Source: Micromonospora_G sp044901685 (GTDB lineage Bacteria > Actinomycetota > Actinomycetes > Mycobacteriales > Micromonosporaceae). From it: a stretch of DNA of 64,000 nucleotides. The DNA lies in assembly GCF_044901685.1 (NCBI RefSeq), contig NZ_JBJDPS010000016.1, positions 1 to 64,000 of the forward strand, in the 5' to 3' direction. Position numbers and translations under genes: made by a program. Below are positions 44,255 to 53,679 of this stretch, piece by piece. Each line of letters starts with the position of its first letter. Position 1 is the first letter of the stretch. The notes under the pieces were generated by a model, which worked only from the letters and a program-made list of their open reading frames with translations, was not told where the DNA came from and searched no databases.

Positions 44255-47200
44255 TCAGAGCTCTTGCCCGCCCTTTGCCAGGACGTCCCCGGCGGGCCGG
44301 GGGCGGCCCAGCGCACCGCGCAACTCCTTGCGCCCCGAGAGGCCGAGCTTGCGGTAGACGGAGGTGAGGTGGACCTCCACCGTACGGCGCGTCACGAAGA
44401 GTACTTCCGCGATCTGCAGATTGGTCCGACCGGTCGCCGCAAGCCGTGCCACCTGCCTCTCGCTGCGGGTGAGTTCGCCCGACCTGCGGGCAGCCGAGCG
44501 CCGGGGCCGCGCCCCCGCGCTCAGAAGCAGGCCGTGCGCCTCGTCGTGGAGGGCGCGGGCCCCGAGGGTGTGGGACTCCTCCCACGCCAGACGCAGCACC
44601 GTCCGTGCCTCGCCGGTGTGCCCGGCCCGCAGCAGCGCACGACCGCGGGCCACGCGCGCCCGCGCCAGCGCCAGGGGGGCGCCTCCGTGCTCCAGCGTGC
44701 TCTCGGCGTCCGCGAACAGCTGAAGCCGACCCGGCTCGTCACTCGCAGAGGCCAACAGTTCCAGGGCTGTCCCCAGGGCGACGGGGAGGCCGGAGGCGCG
44801 GGCCAGTTCCTCGGCCCGGGTGGCGAGCCGGCCCGCCTCGGCGCGGTCGCCGATCGCCAGGTGGGCGTGTCCGGCCCAGTACCACCAGGGCGAGACGGCC
44901 GGGTTCGCCCGTTGCCACAGGTCCTGCCGGCGGCCGCACTCCGTCAAGTCCGCCACGGCGGCCCCGGGGTCCTCCAGGACCAGCCGCAGGCGCCCGCGGG
45001 CGCCGAGGAACTCGTTCCACTGCCAGGCGTCGTCGATCACGTCCGGCGGCACCGCGCAGGCCAGGACCTCGGCCGCGTCGACGTCGCCCCTGTCGAGCAG
45101 GGCATGCAGGCGTACCGCCACAGCCAGCGCCTGATGATGGGTGAACCGCGGGCCGGGCGTCGAACCCAGGGCCTCGGCCGTGGATCGCAGCGCGTCGTCG
45201 AGGCGACCCAGGCGTTGGGCTGCCTCGCCGTCCAGGGCGAGCAGACCGGACCGCAGCCGGTCGGGCACGGTGTCGGTGCCCTCCAGGAGCTGCTGGTAGA
45301 CGTGTGCGGCGTCTGCCGGTCGGTCCGCGTAGGTCAGTGTGGCCGCCGCTGCGGCCAGTGTGACGGGGGAGTCCGTGATCGGCGTGGCGACGCGCAGCAC
45401 CCGGTTCACCGCGGCCAGAGCCTGGGAGACGCGCTCCGTCCGGCTCGTCGCGAGGAAGGCGCGGCCCGCGAGGAGGGCCCGCTCCTCCGGGCTCGCACCG
45501 GGCAGGTCCAGGCGCAGGGAGACCGTTTCGAGGAGGCTCGAGCAGGCGCCGAGACTGTCCGTCGCGGCCATCAGCATGTCCGCCTCCAGCAGCTGCAGAC
45601 GTGCCCTTCCGGCGGTCGAACCGTTGTCCTGGGCGGCCAGCAGCGCCGCCGCGTGTCCCGTCCTTCCGGTGCGGGTCAGGGCGCCGACGAGTGCGCTGAG
45701 CGCCGGCAGACGCAGGTCGGGATCGGTCAGGCGGTCGAGCACGGACGTCAGGTGCCCGATGCAGGCCTCCGGGTCCACCCGGCTCTCGGCGACGCCCAGT
45801 TCCGCCACCAGCGCGGGGTCGCAGGCGTCCTCGTGGCCGGGCGTGACACAGGACCTCAGGAACTCCACGGCGTGTTCGGCGGCCCCGTGGAGCATCGCGG
45901 CGCCGGCCGCCTCCCGCAGGACCGTGCGCGCCCACGGCGTACGCGCCACGGCGGGTGCGCCGAGCAGGTGCTCGGCGATGTCGTCGGCCGACGCTCCGCT
46001 GTCGTGCAGGAGCCGCGCGGCCCGCCCGTGCAGGTCCGTGAGGGTCCGGGGCGGCGTGCTCCTCAGGACCGCTGCGCGGACGGCGGGGTGTGCGAGGGAC
46101 CAGGCTTCCGGACCGGAGCCCCGGGCCAGCCCGACCGCCTCCAGACGCCGGAGGGAACGTGCGAACGCGCTTGTCTCCAGCCGGGCAAGACCGGCTCCGG
46201 CCGTGGTGAGCGTCCCCTCGCCCAGAACGGCCACCGCCTGTGCGGCGCTTACGGCGGCGGGGGGCTGCCCGTGCAACAGGCGCCTCGCCCGCTCACCGAA
46301 CACCGGGATGTCGTGCTCGCCCGCCGCCGTCAGCCCGGCGCTGGTCAGGGGCAGGCCCAGCTCGCGCATCCCGGCCACCAGGCCCGTCACCAACGAGGGG
46401 ATGCCGCTGGTCGCGGACAGGCAGTCCGCCTGGAAGCCCGCGTCCACGGTGCCGTCCGTCAGGCGGCGCACGACCGTGCCGATGCCCGCCCCGGTCAGCG
46501 GCCGGGGCCTGACTACCTCTGACATCGAACGGGTCACCCACTCCAAGGGCGCCGCCGACTCCTCGCCGTCGCGCCAGCCCAGGGCCAGCAGGACGGGCCG
46601 GTCGTGCCGGGCGCGCAGCATCCGGACGAGCACCCTGACCGACTCCAGGTCGGCGCGGTCGGCGTCGTCGATCGAAAGAAGCGTCGGACGCGTCGCCGTG
46701 GCGGAGCCCACCACCTGCCGGTACGTCAGGAGCGGACCGTGCGGCGGCGCGACGACGGCCGGGGAGGCGGGCAGCACACGGACCTGCCCGACCGAGGCCC
46801 GTGACCGGCCGACCCGCGCGAGGGCCTGACCGTCGACGCCCGCGGCGTCCGGAGCACCTAGGCGGAGGGTCCGCACACGGGCCCCCGCCGTCTCCACGAC
46901 GCGCAGGCCGCGGTGTTGCGCCTCGTGGGCGAGGGCGCGCAGAAGCGTCGTCCTGCCGATACCGCCCGGCCCCTTGACGACGACGAGACCGGCCCGCCCC
47001 GATGCGGTCCGCCGGACCAGTTCGCGCAGCACCGCCGTCTCGCGCTCGCGTTCGACGAGCGGCGGGTTGCCCCGTCGGGCCGTCGGCTGCTGGTCGTGGG
47101 CGCCCGTCGTAGCGATACAGACCGCCTCCCCAGGGCATGCCCCCCGGCCCTGATCGCACCATGATCGAGTGAAATGTCGATGGTAGGAAGCGGAATCCTG

Positions 47201-47296
47201 TGTGGTCAAGCAAACATCTGCCCGGTGCGAAAACACTGTGGTCCGGGGTTCGGTGTGCCGCTCATTCCGTTCCGATGTTCGGCGGCAGCGCATCAC
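44255..47296 (-). CDS. Large LuxR-family ATPase regulator (LAL type), first of two in tandem
   Basis: About 950-1013 residues depending on start. An N-terminal STAND-type ATPase has a Walker A loop GPGGIGRTT (arginine in place of the usual lysine) and a Walker B-like LLSIDDADR; a long helical-repeat middle is followed by a C-terminal LuxR helix-turn-helix (LTRSERQVARLAATGRTNLQ, then TVEVHLTSVYRKLGL). LALs are mostly cluster activators. The start is doubtful: in-frame GTG 47296, ATG 47293 and TTG 47209 lie at or upstream of a good -35/-10 pair at 47180-47209, whereas after that promoter the only well-placed ribosome site (GGGGAGG near 47135) precedes an ATC codon. Coordinates give the longest form. 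Confidence 0.9.
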   Translation of the reverse strand: MMRCRRTSERNERHTEPRTTVFSHRADVCLTTQDSASYHRHFTRSWCDQGRGACPGEAVCIATTGAHDQQPTARRGNPPLVERERETAVLRELVRRTASGRAGLVVVKGPGGIGRTTLLRALAHEAQHRGLRVVETAGARVRTLRLGAPDAAGVDGQALARVGRSRASVGQVRVLPASPAVVAPPHGPLLTYRQVVGSATATRPTLLSIDDADRADLESVRVLVRMLRARHDRPVLLALGWRDGEESAAPLEWVTRSMSEVVRPRPLTGAGIGTVVRRLTDGTVDAGFQADCLSATSGIPSLVTGLVAGMRELGLPLTSAGLTAAGEHDIPVFGERARRLLHGQPPAAVSAAQAVAVLGEGTLTTAGAGLARLETSAFARSLRRLEAVGLARGSGPEAWSLAHPAVRAAVLRSTPPRTLTDLHGRAARLLHDSGASADDIAEHLLGAPAVARTPWARTVLREAAGAAMLHGAAEHAVEFLRSCVTPGHEDACDPALVAELGVAESRVDPEACIGHLTSVLDRLTDPDLRLPALSALVGALTRTGRTGHAAALLAAQDNGSTAGRARLQLLEADMLMAATDSLGACSSLLETVSLRLDLPGASPEERALLAGRAFLATSRTERVSQALAAVNRVLRVATPITDSPVTLAAAAATLTYADRPADAAHVYQQLLEGTDTVPDRLRSGLLALDGEAAQRLGRLDDALRSTAEALGSTPGPRFTHHQALAVAVRLHALLDRGDVDAAEVLACAVPPDVIDDAWQWNEFLGARGRLRLVLEDPGAAVADLTECGRRQDLWQRANPAVSPWWYWAGHAHLAIGDRAEAGRLATRAEELARASGLPVALGTALELLASASDEPGRLQLFADAESTLEHGGAPLALARARVARGRALLRAGHTGEARTVLRLAWEESHTLGARALHDEAHGLLLSAGARPRRSAARRSGELTRSERQVARLAATGRTNLQIAEVLFVTRRTVEVHLTSVYRKLGLSGRKELRGALGRPRPAGDVLAKGGQEL
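47180..47255 (-). promoter_or_regulatory. Promoter of the first LAL gene with upstream activator-like element
   Basis: On the minus strand a -35 TTGACC (47209-47204) is followed after 18 bp by TACCAT (47185-47180). Twenty bases upstream of the -35 is a 26-nt element (47230-47255; core on this strand CGAACCCCGGACCACAGT) that recurs with one mismatch upstream of the third LuxR-type regulator. Position just upstream of the -35 suits an activator. It overlaps the extreme 5' end of the longest LAL reading frame. Confidence 0.7.
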
Positions 47297-49991
47297 GCCC
47301 GCTGATGTCCAGCTTGCGGTATGCGTTGGTCAGGTACCTCTCGATCATCCGCTTCGACACCTGGAGCCGCTGCGCGATGTCAGCGTTGCGCAGACCGTTC
47401 GCGGCCAACCGTGCGACCCGAGCCTCGGACGGGGTGAGCTCCGGGGCGGCGGGACTCCGGCCGATCTGTACTCGGATCTGCTGCGTCACCCGGTCCGCAC
47501 CGCAGACGACGGACAGCGCGCGCGCCCGCCGCAGGGCTTCGCCGGCCCGCCTCCCCTCCACGCCCTCCCTGCTGCCGTAGGCGTACAGTGCCCGGCACAG
47601 CTCGTCGAGGTTCGTGGATCCCTCCAGCACGGACACCGCCTCCGCCAGCACCGCCGTGCCGCGTCTGCCGGGCGTGACCCGGCCCAGCGCCACCAGCGCC
47701 CGCCCCACGGCGGAGGGGGCGCCCCAGCGGCGGGCCCGCTCCAGCTCGAACTGTCCAGCGGCCAGAGCCTGTTCCTGGTTTCCGAGCCGGTGGTGCAGCA
47801 GTGCCGCGCGCGAGGACCAGGGCAGTACGGCCGGATTCGTCCAGCCGATGCGCTCCAGCCGCTCGCCCGCCGTACGGAAGTGGTGGAGGGCGATCGGGTC
47901 CCGTCGGCGCCGGGCCGCGAGCAGGCCGCGCGCCATGTGCAGCAGCGCGGCGTGGTACTGGTCCTGGCGCCGCGGCGGATCGCCGGTGAGGAACTCCTCG
48001 GCAAGCTCCGGCTCGTCGCCGTGCAGGGTGACGATGGCGAGGATTGCGGAGCAGATGGCCGGCAGGGCGTTGGCCTCAGGGTCCGGCACGGCATCGGGCC
48101 GTACGACGGCCCGCCGGGCCTCGGCCGTCCGGCCGTGGGAGAGGGCCACCAACGCGCGCTCCGCCCGCAGCACGGCCGCCTCCGCGCCCGTACCCCGGGG
48201 GTCGACGCGCCGTCCCACCGCATCCAGCCAGTGGACCGTCATCTCGGTGTGCTCTGCTGCGGCCAGGGCGTTCACCAGCAACGGCAGGGGAGTGTGGGCG
48301 TGCCGCGGGTCGGGCGGTTCCAGGGCCAGCAGGGGACCCCCGAGGTCCGCCACCCGCTCGGCCGACGCGTTGTTGGTGACGAACGCGACGTGGACCAGCG
48401 CGGAGAGCAGCTCCCTTTCCCCCTGGGTCCGCACGGGCGGTCGCCGGCCCAGCCCGTCGAGCCTGCGCAGTGCGGCCCGGAGGATCACGGGGTCCTGGTC
48501 GCCCAGGGCGTAGTGGCGGGCCTCCAGGCGCAGCGCGAGTTCGGCCGCGGCGCCGTCGCCCGCGTCCGCGCTCCCCAGCTCCGCGGCCAGGTCCCGCGTC
48601 AGGACGGCGATGCCTGACTCCGCCGGCTGGTACAGCAGCGGTCCCAACTGGACCGCGATCGCGCCACGGTCGCGGGCGGAGTCGAACAACGGCAGGGCCT
48701 CGACCACGTGCCGCAGCGCGGCGACGGTCGCGAACTCCCTTTCCACCGCCACCAGATCGGCCAGCACCCGGGCGCGGAGCAGCCCGGTGCACGAGCCGTC
48801 CGACAGGGCCTTGCGCAGATACCGGGCCGCGTCGCGCGGCGCCCCCCGCGCCTGCGCGCTCCCGGCGGCGGCCCGCAGGATCCGTACCGCCTGCGGAGCC
48901 CGCAGCGTCTGCACCGCCAGGAGATGCCCGGCCGCGGCCTCCATCGGATGCCCGGCCCGGTGCAGCAGCACCGCCGCGTGGTTGCGCAGCACGGTGAGAT
49001 CGTCAGCCGGAATGCCGTCCGCCAGCGCGTCCCACACCAGGGTGCCGGACCCGTCGGCCCCCGGCCGGCCCAGCCCCCAGAGGTCCAGTGAGCCGACCGC
49101 CTCGGTGTACCCGGGAGTGTCCAGACCCGCCAGCCGCGCCGCGACCCGCTGGTCCGCCTCGAAGCCCAGGACGCACAGCGCGTGCACGACCCGGCGGACC
49201 GAGCCGGGCCGGGACCGCAGGAACGCCGACAGGTACTGGCACAGGGGGTCCGAGCGGAGCGTACGCGCGAGCTCCGCGTGCTCGGCCCGCGGTTCCAGGC
49301 CGAGGGCGTACGCCTCGTCCAGCAGGGACCGCAGCATCAGCGGACTGCCGGCGGACCGCACCCGCAGGGCCTCCACGAACGCCTCGTCCGCAGGACCGCC
49401 CAGGGCCGCCTCCACCAGGTGGCGCACCGACCCGGGACCCAGGGCGCGCAGCCCGATCCTGACGTCCGCCCCGTCCACCAGCCCCCGCAGCACCGAGCCG
49501 GGGTCCGGTACGGCGCCGGACGGCAGCGAGAAGGCGAACACGACGCGTCGGCCTCGCCGCTCGGAAACGCTCCTCGAGAGCTCGGCCAGCGACTCCGCGT
49601 CGGACCAGTGCAGGTCGTCGACAAGGACCAGCACTCCGTCCTCTCCGGGCAGGCCCTCCAACACGGTCCCCAGCGGCACCCGCTCAGCGGTCGGCCCGCG
49701 AGGCGCGTCCTCCCGCGACCGCCGCCCGCTGCCCGCCTCCGCCGTCGCCTCGTCGCAGCCCGCGGACTCCACCAGTTGGTCGACGACCCCACCGGCCAGC
49801 CACCGCTCCGAGCGGGACGCCTGAGCCCGGAGCACCCGGAACCGCTCCGCCCGCTGCGCGAGGGCCTCCAGGAACGACGACCTGCCCGCTCCGAGCGGCC
49901 CCTCGACCAGGAGCACGGAGCCGTGTCCAGCCGCGGCACCTCGCAGGCGGACAGCGGCCGACGCCAGTTCCGCCTCGCGTTCCAGTAGCAC
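47262..49991 (-). CDS. Large LuxR-family ATPase regulator (LAL type), second of two in tandem
   Basis: 909 residues from GTG 49991, which follows AGGA and gives the classical LAL opening VLLEREAELA; the open frame runs 37 codons further upstream without family features. Walker A reads GPLGAGRSS (again arginine for lysine), Walker B LVLVDDLHWSDAESL. The C-terminus has a LuxR helix-turn-helix (LTPSEARVARLAANGLRNAD). It is transcribed in the same direction as the first LAL, whose own promoter lies just beyond this gene's stop. Role: probably a pathway-specific activator. Two LALs plus a third LuxR-type protein in one cluster suggest a layered control. Confidence 0.92.
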   Translation of the reverse strand: MLLEREAELASAAVRLRGAAAGHGSVLLVEGPLGAGRSSFLEALAQRAERFRVLRAQASRSERWLAGGVVDQLVESAGCDEATAEAGSGRRSREDAPRGPTAERVPLGTVLEGLPGEDGVLVLVDDLHWSDAESLAELSRSVSERRGRRVVFAFSLPSGAVPDPGSVLRGLVDGADVRIGLRALGPGSVRHLVEAALGGPADEAFVEALRVRSAGSPLMLRSLLDEAYALGLEPRAEHAELARTLRSDPLCQYLSAFLRSRPGSVRRVVHALCVLGFEADQRVAARLAGLDTPGYTEAVGSLDLWGLGRPGADGSGTLVWDALADGIPADDLTVLRNHAAVLLHRAGHPMEAAAGHLLAVQTLRAPQAVRILRAAAGSAQARGAPRDAARYLRKALSDGSCTGLLRARVLADLVAVEREFATVAALRHVVEALPLFDSARDRGAIAVQLGPLLYQPAESGIAVLTRDLAAELGSADAGDGAAAELALRLEARHYALGDQDPVILRAALRRLDGLGRRPPVRTQGERELLSALVHVAFVTNNASAERVADLGGPLLALEPPDPRHAHTPLPLLVNALAAAEHTEMTVHWLDAVGRRVDPRGTGAEAAVLRAERALVALSHGRTAEARRAVVRPDAVPDPEANALPAICSAILAIVTLHGDEPELAEEFLTGDPPRRQDQYHAALLHMARGLLAARRRRDPIALHHFRTAGERLERIGWTNPAVLPWSSRAALLHHRLGNQEQALAAGQFELERARRWGAPSAVGRALVALGRVTPGRRGTAVLAEAVSVLEGSTNLDELCRALYAYGSREGVEGRRAGEALRRARALSVVCGADRVTQQIRVQIGRSPAAPELTPSEARVARLAANGLRNADIAQRLQVSKRMIERYLTNAYRKLDISGRDALPPNIGTE

Positions 49992-50135
49992 CAGTGTCGT
50001 CCTGTTCCCGAGTGGTCCGGCGGCCGTCGCCGCAGGTACTCCTACCCACCCTGGGACCGCCGAGCGACAGGCCCCCGTGCCGCACGTCACCGTGCGGGCC
50101 ACCGTACGCGCTCCCCGGACAGCCGCGGCGGACCG

Positions 50136-50762
50136 CTACGGGGACAGCGTGCACCGCGTGAAGATGTCCGTCAGCTCCCGCGCCAGACGGTCCGGATCGG
50201 CCACGGCGAACAGCTCGTGATGACGGACGGCGTTGTCGATCGCGCCGTGCACCGCCAGTGCCAGCACCGCCGGGTCGGGGATGCGGAACTCGCCCGCACG
50301 GCAGCCCTCTTCGAGCAGTACCACCAGGCCCTCCACCGACAGGGCGCCGCGCGCGACGTCGTCGAGACCGGGCGCCGCCCCTTCCCGGACCAGTTCGGTG
50401 ATCTCGCTGAGCGCCCGCGCGTGCGCCGGAAAGACGGTCATGAAGTCGAAGTGCGAGGATATGTAGGCGCCCAGCTTCCCGCGATACGTCATCTCCTGTG
50501 CGACCCTGTCGGCACGCAGCGTCCCCGACTTCTCCAGGACGGTCCGCGCGACCTCCCGCAGCAGCTGAGGCTTTCCCGCGAAATGGTAGGAGATCAGGCC
50601 TGTGCTGCTGAGATTGGCCTGTCTGCAGATCGCTGTGAACGAGGTTCGTGCGTAACCGATCTCGGCCAGCGTTTCGATCGTGGCCTGGACGATCTGTGCT
50701 CTGCGTGCGTCCTGGGTGAAGGTGCGGCCGTGCACGGGGTGGGAGGGCGGTTCCCTGTACAT
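50136..50762 (-). CDS. TetR-family transcriptional regulator
   Basis: 208 residues. The N-terminal helix-turn-helix is typical (SFTAICRQANLSSTGLISYH, then FAGKPQLLREVA); the C-terminal helical ligand domain is unassigned. ATG 50762 has GAGGA five bases upstream; the open frame before it is not TetR-like. It lies downstream of nothing on its strand and diverges from mbtH, so it probably represses itself and perhaps the mbtH/dabA transcript through the shared 360-bp region. The ligand may be the cluster product or an intermediate (inference). Confidence 0.93.
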   Translation of the reverse strand: MYREPPSHPVHGRTFTQDARRAQIVQATIETLAEIGYARTSFTAICRQANLSSTGLISYHFAGKPQLLREVARTVLEKSGTLRADRVAQEMTYRGKLGAYISSHFDFMTVFPAHARALSEITELVREGAAPGLDDVARGALSVEGLVVLLEEGCRAGEFRIPDPAVLALAVHGAIDNAVRHHELFAVADPDRLARELTDIFTRCTLSP

Positions 50763-51122
50763 CGTGTCCTCACAGTGGTGGTGACGGGCGCTTGGTCTGT
50801 ACCGGGCGGTGCGGCCCCGCACACCGCCGGGCGATGCGGCGGAGCAGGAGGAAGGCACCCCTCCCGGGTGCCGAACCCCTCTCGGGTGCGGAACAAGGGG
50901 TGTCGCGTCGCAGTGCCTCCCCATCCGTGTCCCGGGCGGTTGCCGCTGGTCTGAACTCCCCTGCCAGGGAACCCTGTTCTAGCAGGGAATTCGCGGGTCG
51001 GCGTCCCTCTCGCCGCCGTAACGGTGGATCCCACCGAGGACCGGCCCGACGCGTGCCGTGAGGATGACGGCGCTGCGGTGGACCGGCTGCCGCGCGAAGA
51101 CACGGAAAGGTCGGTGGGACGG
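50763..51122. promoter_or_regulatory. Divergent promoter region between tetR and mbtH
   Basis: 360 bp without a gene. It holds several short repeats: GGCACCC-CTCCC-GGGTGCC (50854-50872), an imperfect repeat of CGGGTGCGGAAC just after it, and CCCTGC/GCAGGG arms around CAGGGAACCCTG near 50960-50990. Any could be the TetR operator; I cannot choose among them. No shared LAL-type element was seen here. Confidence 0.5.
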
Positions 51123-51329
51123 ATGAACCCGTTCGACGACCCGGACGCCACCTTCCTGGTCCTCGTCAACGAGGAGGGACAGCACTCGCTGTGGCCCGCG
51201 TTCGCGGAGGTCCCCGACGGCTGGACCGTCGCCCACGACGAGGACAGCCGTGAGGCGTGCATGGACCACATCGAGGCGAACTGGACCGACCTGCGGCCCA
51301 GGAGCCTGATCGAGGCCATGGAAGGCTGA
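51123..51329 (+). CDS. mbtH: MbtH-like protein
   Basis: 68 residues with the family hallmark NEEGQHSLWP, the VPDGW turn and WTDLRPRSL near the C-terminus. MbtH-like proteins bind and activate or solubilise NRPS adenylation domains. I chose ATG 51123 because the family starts at MNPFDD; an in-frame ATG at 51024 would add 33 residues foreign to the family. It precedes the cysteine-synthase-like gene by 25 bp and should be co-transcribed with it. Likely clients are the A domains of the main NRPS and of the A-T-oxygenase protein. Confidence 0.96.
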   Translation: MNPFDDPDATFLVLVNEEGQHSLWPAFAEVPDGWTVAHDEDSREACMDHIEANWTDLRPRSLIEAMEG

Positions 51330-51354
51330 CCGCGGCACACCCCGAGGAGCGCGC

Positions 51355-53589
51355 ATGCGACACGACACCCTCGTCGACGCCATCGGAAACACCCCGGCCG
51401 TCCGGCTGCGGGTGGACGCCCCCGAGGACGTCGAGGTCTACGCCAAACTCGAACTGCTCAATCCCTACGCCATGAAGGACCGCGTCGCCCGCCGCGTCAT
51501 CCTCGAGGCCCGCCGCACTGGCGTGCTCCGAGAGGGCGCCCCCATCGTGGAGAGCTCCTCCGGCACCATGGCCCTCGGTGTCGCCCTGGTCGGCACCTAT
51601 CTCGGGCACCCCGTGCACATCGTCACCGACCCCCGGATCGACCCCGTGACCCTCGCCAAGCTCGAGGCGATGGGCTGCAGCGTGCACGTCGTCGGGGCCA
51701 TGACGGCCCAGGGCTGGCAGAGCGCCCGCCTCGAACGCCTCGCGGAACTGATGCGCGACCTGCCGGGCGCCTGGTGGCCGCAGCAGTACAGCAATCCGGA
51801 GAACCCGGCCGCCTACCGCACCCTCGCCGCCGAACTCCTGGAGGACCTCGGCACCGTCAACGTCCTGGTCGGCTCGGTCGGCAGTGGCGGCTCGCTCTGC
51901 GGTACCTCCGCCGCGCTCCTGGAACACCTGCCCGACCTGAAGGTGGTCGGCGTCGACTGCGTCGGGAGCGTGCTGTTCGGCCAGCCCGACGTCGCCACCC
52001 GCAGACAGAGCGGCCTCGGAAACAGCCTCTACCCCGACAACATCGACTACCGGCTCTTCGACGAGATCCACTGGCTCTCCGACGACGAGGCCTTCGACGC
52101 GACCCGGAGCCTCGCACGGGAACAGAAGATCTTCGCCGGCAACACCTCCGGCTCCGTCTACCGCGTCCTCACCCACCTCGCGTCCCGTGCCGCCCCCGGG
52201 ACCCGGATCGTCGGCATCATGCCGGACCGAGGCGACCGCTACACCGACACCGTCTACCGGCACCGGCCCGAGGGCCCGATCGCCGCCGTACCCACCGAGG
52301 TGCTCTTCGGCACGACCGTTCGCACCTGGTCCTGCGCCGCCATTCCGCGCGGGGACCGCCCGGTCCTGGTCTTCGTCGAGTCCAACACCACCGGCACCGG
52401 CATGCTGGCGCTGCGCACCGCGACCCGGCTCGGCCTCGCCCCCGTCCTCCTCACCAAGGACCCCACCCGCTACCCGGAGCTGGAGGGGACCGGCTGCACC
52501 GCCGTCCTCTGCGACACCGAGGACGAGGCGGCCGTCCGCGCCGCCGCCGACTCGGCTGCCGCGGGGCGCACCGTCGCCGGAGTCACCACCACGAGCGACT
52601 TCTACCTCGCCCACACGGCAGTCCTGGCCAGGTCGCTCGGACGGCCCGGACACGCCTCAGGCACCGCGGGGCTCTGCCGTGACAAGTCACTGGCACGCGC
52701 CGCCCTGGGCGCAGCGGGTGTACCGCAGCCCGCCCACGTCGTCGTGGACAGCGCCGACGCGGTCGCGGCGGCCGTCGCCCGGGTCGGCCTGCCCTGCGTG
52801 GTCAAACCGGCGGATGGCTCAGGCTCGCAGGACGTGCGCTGGTGCGCCGACGTGGCGAGCGCCCACGCGCAGGCCGCGCAGATCCTCGACGCCACCGAGA
52901 ACATCAGGGGCCAGGCGCGGCCGGGCAGGGCACTCGTCGAGGAGTTCGTGGACGCTCCCGAGTACAGCGTGGAGATGTTCTGCGCCGACGGCGAGGCCCT
53001 GTGCGTCGGGATCACCCGGCGGACCGCCACCGCACTGCCGTACTTCGTCGAGACCGGCCACCTCTTTCCCGCCGCTCTGCCCGGCACGGCGGAGGCCGAA
53101 CTGACGGAGTGCGCGCGGCAGGCGCTCAAGGCGATCGGCTTCGAACTGGGCCCATCCCACATCGAGATCAGACTCACCCCGCAGGGACCTGTCGTGATCG
53201 AGATCAACGGACGCCTGGCCGGCGGCATGATCCCCGAACTGGTTCGCGCCGCGACCGGAATCGACCTGCTGGACCAGCAGCTCCGCGCCGTCACCGGTCG
53301 GCCCCTCGCCCTGACCGCGGACCGGAGCCGGTACGCCGGACTGAGGTTCCTGACCGCCACGGGCGCCGGACTCCTGACCGGCATCGGCGGGACGGCAGCC
53401 GCCGCCGGCGTCCCCGGCGTCGAAGCCGTCGTGACCACCGCGGTCCCCGGCCGCACGGTCCGCCCGCCCCGGGACGCCTACGACCGGCTCGGTCATGTCA
53501 TCGCAGTCGGCTCGACACCTCACGAGGTCGAGACCGCCCTGGACGCGGCGATGGCACTGATCAGGGTGGAGACGGCACCAGGGCCCTGA
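51355..53589 (+). CDS. dabA: Cysteine-synthase-like PLP enzyme fused to an ATP-grasp ligase; candidate DabA
   Basis: 744 residues. Residues 1-310 are a fold-type II PLP enzyme (Lys41 in NPYAMKDR; SSSGTMALG where the family has SSGN; VGSGGS as phosphate loop). Residues about 330-744 are an ATP-grasp domain (VVKPADGSGS, VVIEINGRLAGG). With the threonine-kinase-like and lyase-like genes, the PLP half fits DabA: beta-replacement of phosphate on phosphothreonine by the amine of aspartate, en route to 2,3-diaminobutyrate. The ATP-grasp half is not needed for that reaction; it may ligate an amino acid or couple a carboxylate, and its substrate is unknown. ATG 51355 follows GAGGAG. Alternative: a siderophore-type diaminopropionate enzyme (SbnA-like). 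Confidence 0.88.
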   Translation: MRHDTLVDAIGNTPAVRLRVDAPEDVEVYAKLELLNPYAMKDRVARRVILEARRTGVLREGAPIVESSSGTMALGVALVGTYLGHPVHIVTDPRIDPVTLAKLEAMGCSVHVVGAMTAQGWQSARLERLAELMRDLPGAWWPQQYSNPENPAAYRTLAAELLEDLGTVNVLVGSVGSGGSLCGTSAALLEHLPDLKVVGVDCVGSVLFGQPDVATRRQSGLGNSLYPDNIDYRLFDEIHWLSDDEAFDATRSLAREQKIFAGNTSGSVYRVLTHLASRAAPGTRIVGIMPDRGDRYTDTVYRHRPEGPIAAVPTEVLFGTTVRTWSCAAIPRGDRPVLVFVESNTTGTGMLALRTATRLGLAPVLLTKDPTRYPELEGTGCTAVLCDTEDEAAVRAAADSAAAGRTVAGVTTTSDFYLAHTAVLARSLGRPGHASGTAGLCRDKSLARAALGAAGVPQPAHVVVDSADAVAAAVARVGLPCVVKPADGSGSQDVRWCADVASAHAQAAQILDATENIRGQARPGRALVEEFVDAPEYSVEMFCADGEALCVGITRRTATALPYFVETGHLFPAALPGTAEAELTECARQALKAIGFELGPSHIEIRLTPQGPVVIEINGRLAGGMIPELVRAATGIDLLDQQLRAVTGRPLALTADRSRYAGLRFLTATGAGLLTGIGGTAAAAGVPGVEAVVTTAVPGRTVRPPRDAYDRLGHVIAVGSTPHEVETALDAAMALIRVETAPGP

Positions 53590-53679
53590 GGACTCAGCTG
53601 CGGCGGACCCGGAGCTCCGTCCTCGCCCTGCCCGCCGAGTCAACCCGGCCGCCCGCGTCGCGGGCCCGCCCCGCGGCCC

